A stretch of 64,000 nt of DNA, taken from Ophiura sarsii (taxonomy: Eukaryota; Echinodermata; Ophiuroidea; Amphilepidida; Ophiuridae). Made by a program: the position numbers and the translations under genes. The notes below the pieces were generated by a model, which was not told the origin of the DNA, made no database searches, and saw only the letters and a program-made list of their open reading frames with translations. Positions 34,588 to 42,840 of this stretch are shown here, piece by piece. The stretch is taken from positions 744,001-808,000 of the forward strand of contig CM069448.1 in assembly GCA_035610835.1 (NCBI GenBank), given 5' to 3'. Every line of letters starts with the position of its first letter. The stretch's first letter is position 1.

Positions 34588-35124
34588 GTAAGTTTTAGTA
34601 TTGTATCCATTCTTATTAATAATTAATGGTAAAAATACTGTAAGAGTCCCAATACCCGGGGTGGGGTGGGGGGGGGGGGGCTTAGTGGATATCAGGTCAC
34701 AGGGATGTGCCGCCAAGTAGGGTCCCATTTTTCACATGGCTGGTAAATGAGTGACACTTTTTCATAGCCATTTTTAGTAAATGTATGGGTCTAAAATCCT
34801 TAAATTTTCAGTCTTTCACAGATTATCTAGTAGACTAGTAAAATAGGTCAAATATGTAGGAAAATGATGGGTCATTGGTAAATATGATGGGTCTATTTTC
34901 CTCCAGCACATCCCTACAAAAAAGTAGAGTGACCCCATCCCCTGGTCCGGATATCTACTATTATTAACAAATGTATCAAACCAATTGGAATTAAATCAAA
35001 ATCAAGGTTGTAAGAAATCAGACAAGGGTTAGTCATTGATTTAACTTTCAGTTGCACTTATCATTTTAACACTACTGTTAACTACTTGCCTAAATGATGT
35101 GTCTCTTTCTATTTTATCTTGAAG
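34588..35124 (+). other. Intron containing repeat family P, copy 2
   Basis: Begins GTAAGT and ends CTTGAAG. Its 34655-34965 segment is the reverse complement of the family P repeat at 21905-22230, including a G run at 34668-34680. The host repeat therefore inserted into the transposon intron, or the transposon spread it. Confidence 0.75.
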
Positions 35125-35562
35125 GCTATGGAACTCGAGGTTCAGACCCATTGCAAGGCCGACATCAAGATGATACCAAATCATCCATCAGCCAAACCTG
35201 AGCAGTATGAATCAAAAAACACACAGCCTCAGGAGCCGAGTACAAGTGAGGAAACTGCTGAAGAGGTGGACAATCATGTCAATGGACCACCACCACCGCC
35301 TCCAATATCCCCGGAAAGGCGTCGTCGGGTTCCCAAGACTGCTGTCCACAACACAAGAAAACAAAAGAACATGTGCCGTGTCTGTGGAGACCATGAGGAA
35401 ACCTCCTTTTGGATTGGATGCTCGTATAAAACCCCCAAAGGGAAGAAACAGACCTGCCAATATTGGGTGCATCAAAAATGCATTGGCCTATGTTTCAGCT
35501 CTGAGGACCAATTGAAAACGGTTCCTTACTTCTGCCCAAAGCATATTGTGGGACATAAATAA
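35125..35562 (+). CDS. MADS/PHD-like protein, exon 2
   Basis: Starts in phase 0 after the acceptor TTGAAG with AMELEVQTHCKADIKMI, the second half of the MADS-like domain (A-x-EL ... A-x-I-x-x-I). After a Pro-rich linker (GPPPPPPISPERRRR) comes a PHD-like zinc finger at residues 138-196: MCRVC, then SFWIGC, QTCQYWVHQKCIG and YFCPKHI, giving a C4-H-C3-type arrangement with a Trp before the His. It ends at a TAA after GHK. A MADS-type DNA-binding fold fused to a PHD-like finger is unusual; MADS is otherwise known from SRF/MEF2 and plant factors. The exon pair is intact with no frameshift. Confidence 0.78.
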   Translation, partial: AMELEVQTHCKADIKMIPNHPSAKPEQYESKNTQPQEPSTSEETAEEVDNHVNGPPPPPPISPERRRRVPKTAVHNTRKQKNMCRVCGDHEETSFWIGCSYKTPKGKKQTCQYWVHQKCIGLCFSSEDQLKTVPYFCPKHIVGHK

Positions 35563-36753
35563 CATTGAAAAAACCAAAACCAAATCATCACGAACACTAA
35601 AAACTTCAAAGGTTAAAGAAATCAGCTGTTACTGAATGTATTTCAAAAGAACTTACACTTGATAAAATAAAAAGTATTTTAAAGTGACAAAGACATAACA
35701 AAAACCTGTGCAAAGGGCCCAGCCACCACATTTTAAAAAAAAAATGTTTCAAATTTATTTCTGGATCATTTTAGAGACGTTTACAAATTTCCAATTTTAA
35801 ATTTCAAACAAAATCAAAATCAAAATTTCTAAAGTTGTTAAAAATTCCACAAATATTCAGGAAAATGTGACAGTGTGAAAACAATTTAAAAAATAAAAAA
35901 TACTGACTAACCAACCGTACCCAAGAGGTTGGTGTGTCCATAGAACAGGGTTTTTTATGCCTTTCTCTACAATGATCATGGTTGGATATTGACATTACAA
36001 AACTCACCTTCTTTATATTAGGATACTTAATGTGTAATCACGGCAAAAGGGTTCACTTGTCGGCAAAAGGGTTCAGTTGTCAGTAAAATGTATTTTTAGA
36101 TATTGATGGATTTGGCATGGAAGAACAAAGAAAATATAGACAATCACAATTTACAGTATTTTTTCTTCATAAAAGCAACAAGCAGTATCCAAAACAAACA
36201 GAAATGTGTCATTTTGAGCTTTCAAAAAGCTCCTTTTGGTTGAGAGAAAGACAACTGGACCATTTCGCCGTCACAGTACACAAATACAAAATGATTCATC
36301 ACATGTAGTTTGACTGTTTATGATATTAAAAAAGATGCACAATGCTTTGTCAATGATGAGATGAAGCATTTGATAGTTTATTCCAATTAAAATTGATCTA
36401 AAGTGTTCATTATTCAAGATGTTGAGTATTTTTGTACAAAGAATATAATTTATTCAATTTAATCCCAGAACAAAAGACCAAAAACAATTTTTTGATTGTC
36501 CTCTTCTGACTGACCTTAATTTGTGAAAACTGATAAAAATAAAATTACTGACCCTAATTTATTTTTTTAAATCTTCTTGGTACAGAATGTTGCCTTTCAG
36601 AAATACACTAAAATAGTGTGGTCATGTTTTAAAACATGAATGACTTCCTTTAATCAAAGTTTTGGTTGGGATCTAAGGACAATCAATCAATTGTTGCCAA
36701 GTGGTGTTGCTTTATTGAAGTTTTACAAATACTCACCAATGTTGCACAATGGT
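35563..36753. other. Convergent 3' intergenic region in the transposon
   Basis: AT-rich and non-coding, between the stops of the MADS/PHD-like gene (+) and the transposase gene (-). 35690-35960 resembles repeat family S (see 18380-18580). Confidence 0.5.
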
Positions 36754-39648
36754 TTATTCGTCATCAGAGTCTTCAATTTCGATATCTTGATCTTCTTCCA
36801 AGCTAAGAAGGCTCTCAACTGTTTCTAAATATTGTAAATATGTTGCTCTTGAAGCACCTTTGAGTTCAATAGAAGCATTTTCTTGTAACATGCGGCCAGT
36901 TGACTCATCCTGAAAATCCTGGCATAGGGCATTTATTTTTTGTCCAATATCCTTAATTGTGAAGTTCTTCGCTTTCCTCTCATCACTGAGGAATACATGA
37001 TATTTATCCAGAGAATTATCCCCTTCTTTGTACTTTTGATAATTGTTACATGCTGTCATGTGAAAGTTGACAAGATCTGGATGCAATGGTTCTTTTGTTA
37101 TAGAACACAGAGGCCTCTCCTCACATGGTTCCCTCAACATGCCTGATGAGCGTATTACCCGTCTCACCATTTGAATTTCAAGTTCAAACTTGAATGGTGA
37201 TTTTGTGTCTTCGTTTGGATCTTTAAGTCCAATTCTGTTAAAAACAGCATCCCTGTTTTGTTTCAGTACCTTGGTACATCGGCTTGACCTTTGCCACTTG
37301 GAAAAAGATGGTATACCCCCAGGCAAGTTAGACTTTAAGTGTCTGTTTTCTTTTTCAGTAACATAGTCACCACCTTCGCCACATGTGGGGTCACCAGAAG
37401 TAGAGAAGGCCTCATTTTGTTTGATGTATTCTTGTATTGGAGTTGGGGCAATTGCCCTTATAAGGCTGTCCTTGAATAACAATTTCTGATAGATAAAATG
37501 CTTTCCATCATACATAATGGGCACTACTTTTTGACGGCCAGCTAAAGCATATTCTGAATTATTATGTCGTATCCCACCTCTAAAACACTGCAACCCAAGG
37601 AAGTAATTGAACACTAAATCATATATCAAATTGTAGTTTGGGTTTATAACCTGCTGTTCCTTCCAGCTTAGAAAGTTTTCAGTTGACTCTGGTGAAGATC
37701 CCTCTTTCACACAGTGCTCCAAATAGACATGCATAAGTTCAAGGGCAAATGCATTGGTAAATATACAGAATATTTGCCAGCTGATGTGATGGTTACTGCA
37801 CTTTATAATAAAGTCTTGTGCTCTTTTGCTTTTAAATCCAAGAGCTATTGCAATGTGGCGTAGAAAAATATGATCACACAACGAAAAAATTGCACGGAGC
37901 AAATTGATTTCAATGTGTCCATTGCCAGGCACTAGTAAAATTGAATCAAACAATCGTGTGTAAGTCACTTCATCAACAAATGGGTGATTAGTGCTAACAT
38001 GCAAATCAAATGGAGTTGCCTTCAAATCAATTTCTTGTTTACATACAGAGCATATAACAGTGTTATTGATGATAGTATCAGCCAGATTATATGGAACCCC
38101 ATCAAATCCTATCCTTACCCAGTCTCGGGTTACTCCAATCCCAGCTTGTTGGATAATGTTGGAAAGTACTTCTTTCACAGAAGCTTTAGAATTAGGATTT
38201 ACACCGACAATTTCACCCATTTTCACCGATGGGGGCTCAGGAGGGTGCTGGCTGGGAATATCTCCATATAATCCATTACGGTCTCGTTGGGATGATGGAT
38301 TATTCCCACATGACGGACATTTACATTCAAGTTTTACGTATGCAGAACAACATTTGGGGCACATGATCTTTTCCGGGCTTGCGACTTTCAGACCAGCACT
38401 ATAATACACATGATCTTTTAGAGACCCTGATACAGAGTCAATATCAGTTTCATCAATGACTTGTTCCATCAATTGTTGTTGATATTGAAATCGGTAAGGC
38501 CGGAAAATGTCAGCATTCAAATCTTGCTCCAGTTTCCCAACTTTGTGTGATGTAATGCAATTTGCAATGTTATTGTTATCAGGCAACCAATTAGATGGTT
38601 TTAAATCTGGTTGGTTTTGAATATTTGTTGGAGGATTGCTCTGTATAAATACAACATTTGTTGCGACATTCACTGGTGTCGTGCCCCCCTCTCGTACTCT
38701 CGTTGTTTTGCCCACTTTTTGTGTATTGTCTGCAAATATATCTACATCATTGTCATAGCAGTAATTGAAGATACTTGAAGGTTTTTTTAATGCTTCTGAA
38801 TAAGTGATTTTACTTCCACTATATGTGGACGCCCCATCTATAGATACAGCTGTCGAACTACCAGTAATTGAATATTTCAGAAGTCCCTGACTGAATGAAA
38901 AAGGTCCAACAAATTTTTCATTGCGAACAAAATAAAGCTGCTCAAATAATATACAAAAAGAGTTCAACTTTTTCTTGGTTATTGATCCATCACTCAAACT
39001 TGTAGATGTGGCACCTTCTAAGAATGCAACTAATGTAGGGGGTCTATTCTTTACAAATGCTAAGCAGTCAAGCTGAGAAAGATGTTCCAAATCTTTGTGT
39101 TCACTGTTTAACTTTTGAGCATCTTGATATATCTCTTTGTTAAGTGTATGCCCAAGAGTCCATGCTAATTTGTTCAGCTCATCTAACGAAAGCTCTCCAG
39201 TTTCAATTGACTTTATTACATCTTGAACTTTACTTGTATTTTCCTTGTCATTACATGGACATGATGAACATGTACTATCAATTCCATCATTACCATCATT
39301 ATGGGGTTCTGATTTACTACACTGTTCGACCTCCTCATCAATTGTCACAACTTTTTCCGATCTTTTATTTGTCTTGTTGCCGTCTATATTAGATTTGGCA
39401 TAATTAATACACTGATTGCATACCCATAAAGCTCGTAATTTCATATAGTTCTTTTCTTGGAGCCACTGTAAGTGTCTTTTTTTGAAGACTTTACCACTTG
39501 TCCTATACAATCTTGGGGGATCCACTGAGCATATAGATTCATGAATCTTACATGAACATTGTCGAGGCTGGGCTGGTTGGCCTACCTTGCCCCTTCCTGA
39601 ATTGCTCCTCAAGTTATGCTTGGGTGTTACACACTTCGTTTTTGCCAT
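36754..39648 (-). CDS. Candidate transposase, 964 aa, intact
   Basis: A single uninterrupted frame. The N-terminus is cysteine-rich (CSCKIHESIC ... VCNQC). A zinc ribbon CPKC-x13-CPSC lies near residues 430-450, and a C2H2-like CSVC ... H ... H near 533-555. Three conserved-looking acidic sites follow: IGFDGVPYN (D516), VPGNGHIEINL (H578, E580) and GGDYVTEKENRHLKSN (E765/E767), an arrangement compatible with an RNase-H-like transposase core. The C-terminus is acidic (EEDQDIEIEDSDDE). I recall similar long proteins as uncharacterised repeats in cnidarian, mollusc and deuterostome genomes (compare DUF6589-type proteins), but cannot verify this here. It is divergent from the HIRAN-like gene and shares a spacer of about 490 bp. 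Confidence 0.8.
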   Translation of the reverse strand: MAKTKCVTPKHNLRSNSGRGKVGQPAQPRQCSCKIHESICSVDPPRLYRTSGKVFKKRHLQWLQEKNYMKLRALWVCNQCINYAKSNIDGNKTNKRSEKVVTIDEEVEQCSKSEPHNDGNDGIDSTCSSCPCNDKENTSKVQDVIKSIETGELSLDELNKLAWTLGHTLNKEIYQDAQKLNSEHKDLEHLSQLDCLAFVKNRPPTLVAFLEGATSTSLSDGSITKKKLNSFCILFEQLYFVRNEKFVGPFSFSQGLLKYSITGSSTAVSIDGASTYSGSKITYSEALKKPSSIFNYCYDNDVDIFADNTQKVGKTTRVREGGTTPVNVATNVVFIQSNPPTNIQNQPDLKPSNWLPDNNNIANCITSHKVGKLEQDLNADIFRPYRFQYQQQLMEQVIDETDIDSVSGSLKDHVYYSAGLKVASPEKIMCPKCCSAYVKLECKCPSCGNNPSSQRDRNGLYGDIPSQHPPEPPSVKMGEIVGVNPNSKASVKEVLSNIIQQAGIGVTRDWVRIGFDGVPYNLADTIINNTVICSVCKQEIDLKATPFDLHVSTNHPFVDEVTYTRLFDSILLVPGNGHIEINLLRAIFSLCDHIFLRHIAIALGFKSKRAQDFIIKCSNHHISWQIFCIFTNAFALELMHVYLEHCVKEGSSPESTENFLSWKEQQVINPNYNLIYDLVFNYFLGLQCFRGGIRHNNSEYALAGRQKVVPIMYDGKHFIYQKLLFKDSLIRAIAPTPIQEYIKQNEAFSTSGDPTCGEGGDYVTEKENRHLKSNLPGGIPSFSKWQRSSRCTKVLKQNRDAVFNRIGLKDPNEDTKSPFKFELEIQMVRRVIRSSGMLREPCEERPLCSITKEPLHPDLVNFHMTACNNYQKYKEGDNSLDKYHVFLSDERKAKNFTIKDIGQKINALCQDFQDESTGRMLQENASIELKGASRATYLQYLETVESLLSLEEDQDIEIEDSDDE

Positions 39649-40135
39649 TTGAATACACTATCAGTAAATAGTGTGGCTAGTCCTGTTATGACCCAGCTGA
39701 TCAAGGCCACTAGCTATTGCATCATACAAACATATTAGTACATGTACATGTACTGATGACCAGGCCTTTGATTCAAGAAAGGTACATGTACCTATATTCA
39801 ATGAACATTCATGAACAATAGCAACTTTAAAATACCGGTGAACTGAACTAGTAAGATTTCCTATCTATACCATCTAAACAAGATACCTGATAAAAAAGCC
39901 CATGCATTGAATTATAATTTGCATAATAAAAGCATAACCATGCCAGGTGTATGGGATTAGCAAGATTGCCCAATAGTTACATACATAAATGCCACATGGC
40001 CAGTCAGTTGGTAACCTTGTATGACACTGCACACATCAATGCTCCAATCTGCACAGTGCACACACTGATCCAACATCTTCTACCATCACATTTTGACTAC
40101 ATTCAAATATAATTTTTAAAGCGTTGCATCTCAGT
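39649..40135. promoter_or_regulatory. Divergent promoter region of the transposon
   Basis: The only spacer between the start codons of the candidate transposase (-) and the HIRAN-like gene (+), so both promoters must lie here. It contains palindromic TACATGTACATGTAC near 39742. No clear TATA box was identified. Confidence 0.5.
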
Positions 40136-40239
40136 ATGGCTTCAAACATGGTTGGTGTAGATATGGTAAAAGAATTCCAGCAGAGAAATGGGTGGGGTGC
40201 AGAATCTGTTCCCCTCTCATTTTATTCTACCATCAAAGG
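40136..40239 (+). CDS. HIRAN-like protein, exon 1
   Basis: Starts at ATGGCTTCAAAC and ends in phase 2 (AAAGG) at the donor GTATGT. It encodes MASNMVGVDMVKEFQQRNGW then FYSTIKG. The last Gly codon is completed by exon 2. A second in-frame ATG lies four codons on. Confidence 0.65.
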
Positions 40240-40243
40240 GTAT

Positions 40244-40400
40244 GTATACAGCAATATCCTCAAATAGGTCTTACAGACTTACACACGGAATAAAGAATAA
40301 GGCAGCTATCATTTTTACACTGTAAAACAACTGCAAAACAATTGCTGCCTTGTGCTTTATTCCGTATGTAAGACCTATATGAGGATATTGCCATGTATAC
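40244..40400. mobile_element. Palindromic MITE in the HIRAN-gene intron
   Basis: GTATACAGCAATATCCTC is mirrored by GAGGATATTGCCATGTATAC, with inner arms GGTCTTACAGACTTACACACGG / CCGTATGTAAGACC. It begins within five bases of the 5' splice donor. It is a hairpin of about 157 bp inside an intron of a gene that itself sits in a transposon. Confidence 0.85.
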
Positions 40401-40496
40401 TACATCTACATGTAGGTGAGATAATGTTGGTTCATAACCAAAAGCTAAGGAGATGATTTAATTTTAACTAATCACAATTTTTTGGTTTACATACAG

Positions 40497-40905
40497 GTAC
40501 CACATTTACCACCAGCGACCCCTTGTAGGAAGCCAATTCATTATGAAGCTTATTCCTGAACCAACAAACCCAGTGGATCGGTACGCAGTCAAAGTTGTAG
40601 CCCCTGAACTTCATGAACTACACCGGGACACATGGAATATCATCACCGCTTACGATCAACGAGTACGAGACGTAGCAGGGCAGATGCTTGGACATGTACC
40701 AAGGGGTCTTTGCAGCGTTCTTTCAATGGGCATACAATCAGGAGATTTTTTAAAAGCTATAGGGATCTACACAGGGGGGTTTACACATGGAGATGGCCCA
40801 GCGTTGAACTGTATTTACCACATAGAACTGAAGAACAACATTCCAGTGCAGCAGTATTCGGATCTCATTCGTCCATTTGTTCATGATGAAGACATTTTCT
40901 TGTAA
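40497..40905 (+). CDS. HIRAN-like protein, exon 2
   Basis: Joined in phase to 40136-40239 (total 170 aa) after the acceptor ACATACAG. The protein continues GYHIYHQRPLVGSQF, KLIPEPTNPVDRYAVKVV, MLGHVPRGLCSVLSMGIQSG and FLKAIGIYTGG. The pattern G-x2-L-x2-EP-x-NP-x-D-x2-A-x-V followed by LG(H)VPR matches the HIRAN domain, which binds single-stranded DNA 3' ends in HLTF/Rad5 helicases and also occurs alone. A stand-alone HIRAN protein in a transposon could recognise cleaved transposon or target ends; this is inference. The ORF is intact. Confidence 0.78.
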
Positions 40906-41740
40906 CTACTAAAGACCAATTTTAACACAAAAAATAACAATAACCCTAACACACATCACCCACCACCAAACAAACATCCCCTCCACAAGTTATGAAATGA
41001 ATCATATTAGAAGCTGTTCCCTGCACCCAATATCCAGAAAATGAGCAAAAAACCAAATACAGTACGCCCCCCCCCCCCCCCTTTGAGAAAAAACAACAAA
41101 GAATAAAATAAAGATGTTTCTCAGCACCCATTATCCAGAACAGAAAACAGGACCCCCACCCCCCCCCCCCCCCCCCCCCGGATAAAGACAATACCCCCTA
41201 CCCGAAAAAACAAACAGCCCACCCACACCTAAAGAAAAAGACAATCCCCACAGCCCACCCCAATAAAAACAACAGAAAAACAAACAACAAAAAGAAACAA
41301 ACAAGCCAAGAAGCACAACATTGTCCCAAAATCTACTAGAATACCCACAAGACCCCACCCCCATGACACTTAAAACAATCAAAGAAAAGAAAAACATTGA
41401 TAAATAAACAAGTAAATGTTTAAAAAATAAGTCACCAAACAGTAAATACATAAATAAATGAATGAATAAATAAATAAAGTTAATATAGACAAAACTAAAA
41501 AATACACAAACTGAACCAGAAAACAACAATAAAACACCTTAAAAAACCCCATTAAAACAACATAATCACACCCAAAACAAAAATATATCAACACAAAAAC
41601 ACCCCCAAAAACAAAAATCCACACTCATTACAATAAATATATCAAAGTAATTCTTCAAAAATCCCAAAAATCCCAAAAAGAAAAAGAAAAAGAGAGAGAA
41701 CAAATAAAAGTTAGCCCATCACTATTTTAGGATATCCACA
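40906..41740. repeat. A/C-rich, G/T-poor tract with poly-C runs
   Basis: Over some 800 bp the plus strand is made almost entirely of A and C, with C runs at about 41067-41082 and 41159-41179. Several long minus-strand frames here (for example 41131-41529) are artefacts of the missing stop codons in G/T-rich sequence. It forms the non-coding right part of the three-gene transposon. Confidence 0.85.
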
Positions 41741-42323
41741 AACTTTTTTCCTCAAAGCTGATTGGTTGTCCCTGACCCCTGCATAACTGGTTGTCATGAA
41801 ACCCAGCATATCATTGGCCACATACTCCCCTTAATAAACATCAATATTCATACACAGTTCAATAGGGATGAGAGTATACACTACACCTATTTCTATCACA
41901 AAAATCATTATGGTACCGTTGTGCCCATCACTACTAAAACTTTTTTACAATAGACAAAACTTTTGCTTGATGCTGAGTGGATGTCTCGGACACACCCCTC
42001 ACACACCCCTTGTATTTAATTGGCTACAAGTACCTATGACATCATTTTGGCTAGTGCCCCAGATATAGTGCTGGGAGATATCAAGCTTCCCAACACCAAA
42101 ATCACCAACTGCCCTTCATCTCTCATTGTCTCTTCAACAAACATCATAATTTGCTTAATTCAAACAGGAAATCAAACTTAAACCTTTCCCCAGCAGATTT
42201 TTATTCCATTGGAACAATTATTTTGGGTTTCAAACATGAAAAATAGTGAATTTATTACGTATTTTTTCTTGGTGGCCATGTTTGCCCACTATCTCAGGGG
42301 CCGAATTTGGCCACCTGATAGGA
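41741..42323. other. Right subterminal region and TIR of the transposon
   Basis: Non-coding. The terminal inverted repeat occupies about 42265-42323 (GGCCATGTTTGCCC ... GGCCACCTGATAGGA). Nothing matching the left 182-bp repeats is present. Confidence 0.75.
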
Positions 42324-42332
42324 TTGGTTTCA
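42324..42332. other. Target-site duplication, right copy
   Basis: TTGGTTTCA, identical to 33470-33478. It encodes part of ETN in the interrupted ORF1 on the minus strand. Confidence 0.93.
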
Positions 42333-42679
42333 AGAAAAACCTTATTTTGTTCTTCTTCATGTCTGAAGTATTCGAACACAGCCGTCCTGAAGGCTTCATA
42401 GTATAGGGTGTTGAATTCGTAGACCAGGTTGTTACCTTTAGTAAAGCATTTCACATTAAGCCTATCACATGCATTGTATTTATTAACGAGAGCTTTTTCA
42501 CGGTCGAGAGCAAATCCTCTCCTCAGCTGAGTGTTAGGTTTGTCATTTTCACCTTGCTCATAGTTGTGAGCATTATTTAAAGTGTTAAGGTTACGCTCAT
42601 TTATGTCATACTCAGGGGTTTCATCATAGTTGCACAGTTGTATACTGCTACTTGATGCAGGTGCTTTCCTCTTCGTCAT
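42324..42679 (-). CDS. LINE ORF1, 5' part
   Basis: From the likely start MTKRKAPASSSS (ATG at 42679; an open frame runs up to 42796) through VKCFTKGNNLVYEFNTLYYE and KVFLET to the insertion point, about 118 codons. Beyond 42324 the frame runs into transposon sequence and is meaningless. With the 3' part (33469-31144) it gives an ORF1 of about 893 aa. The uninterrupted frame on both sides of the scar shows that the LINE copy was intact in ORF1 when the DNA transposon landed. Confidence 0.85.
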
Positions 42680-42840
42680 GATGGTATCAAGTAGGGTGAA
42701 CTCAGTCTTAGAAATAAGGGTAAGATAACTTACAGTTTTTGGCTGCAGAAACAGCTTTTTGTCTTTACGTAGAAGCTCAATTACTTGTGTCTTCACGGAG
42801 TTGGAGAACAGGTCAGGATGCTGACCACGTCAGGCGCCTG
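42680..42840 (-). other. Possible LINE 5' UTR
   Basis: Sequence upstream of ORF1. The true 5' end of the retrotransposon was not recognised. Confidence 0.35.

Larger units (their letters stand above)
33479..42323. mobile_element. Three-gene DNA transposon, 8845 bp
   Basis: The element starts TTCCTAGCAGGTGGCCGAAT and ends, read inward on the minus strand, TCCTATCAGGTGGCCAAATT. The inverted similarity extends to about 60 bp including GGCAAA(T/C)ATGGCC. It is flanked by 9-bp duplications TTGGTTTCA. Removing the element and one copy of the duplication joins LINE ORF1 exactly in frame (KVFLETNNIQEKDG), which proves both ends. It carries a MADS/PHD-like gene (+), a 964-aa candidate transposase (-) and a HIRAN-like gene (+). 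A 9-bp duplication resembles Mutator elements, but the large protein shows no SWIM finger that I can see. I do not know a named superfamily with this gene set. Confidence 0.92.
27264..42840 (-). mobile_element. Non-LTR retrotransposon split by a DNA transposon
   Basis: The minus strand holds ORF1 (42679-42324 continued by 33469-31144), then ORF2 with an AP endonuclease and reverse transcriptase (about 31143-27678), then a probable 3' UTR to about 27264. The 33479-42323 segment is a later insertion. The 5' and 3' ends are approximate; no poly-A or microsatellite tail was recognised. The clade is unassigned; protein motifs place it among APE-type LINEs. Only single-base lesions and the insertion break it, so it is young. 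Confidence 0.85.

Noticed and set aside
41131..41624. Two overlapping minus-strand frames of 81-132 codons, hydrophobic and Phe/Val/Leu-rich
   Set aside because: They lie in the A/C-only tract, where the complementary strand rarely makes stop codons. The protein is low complexity and no start context or domain is present.
42230..42323. C-terminal end of the 188-codon frame at 42230-42796
   Set aside because: It is transposon terminal sequence, not LINE protein, beyond the target duplication at 42324.
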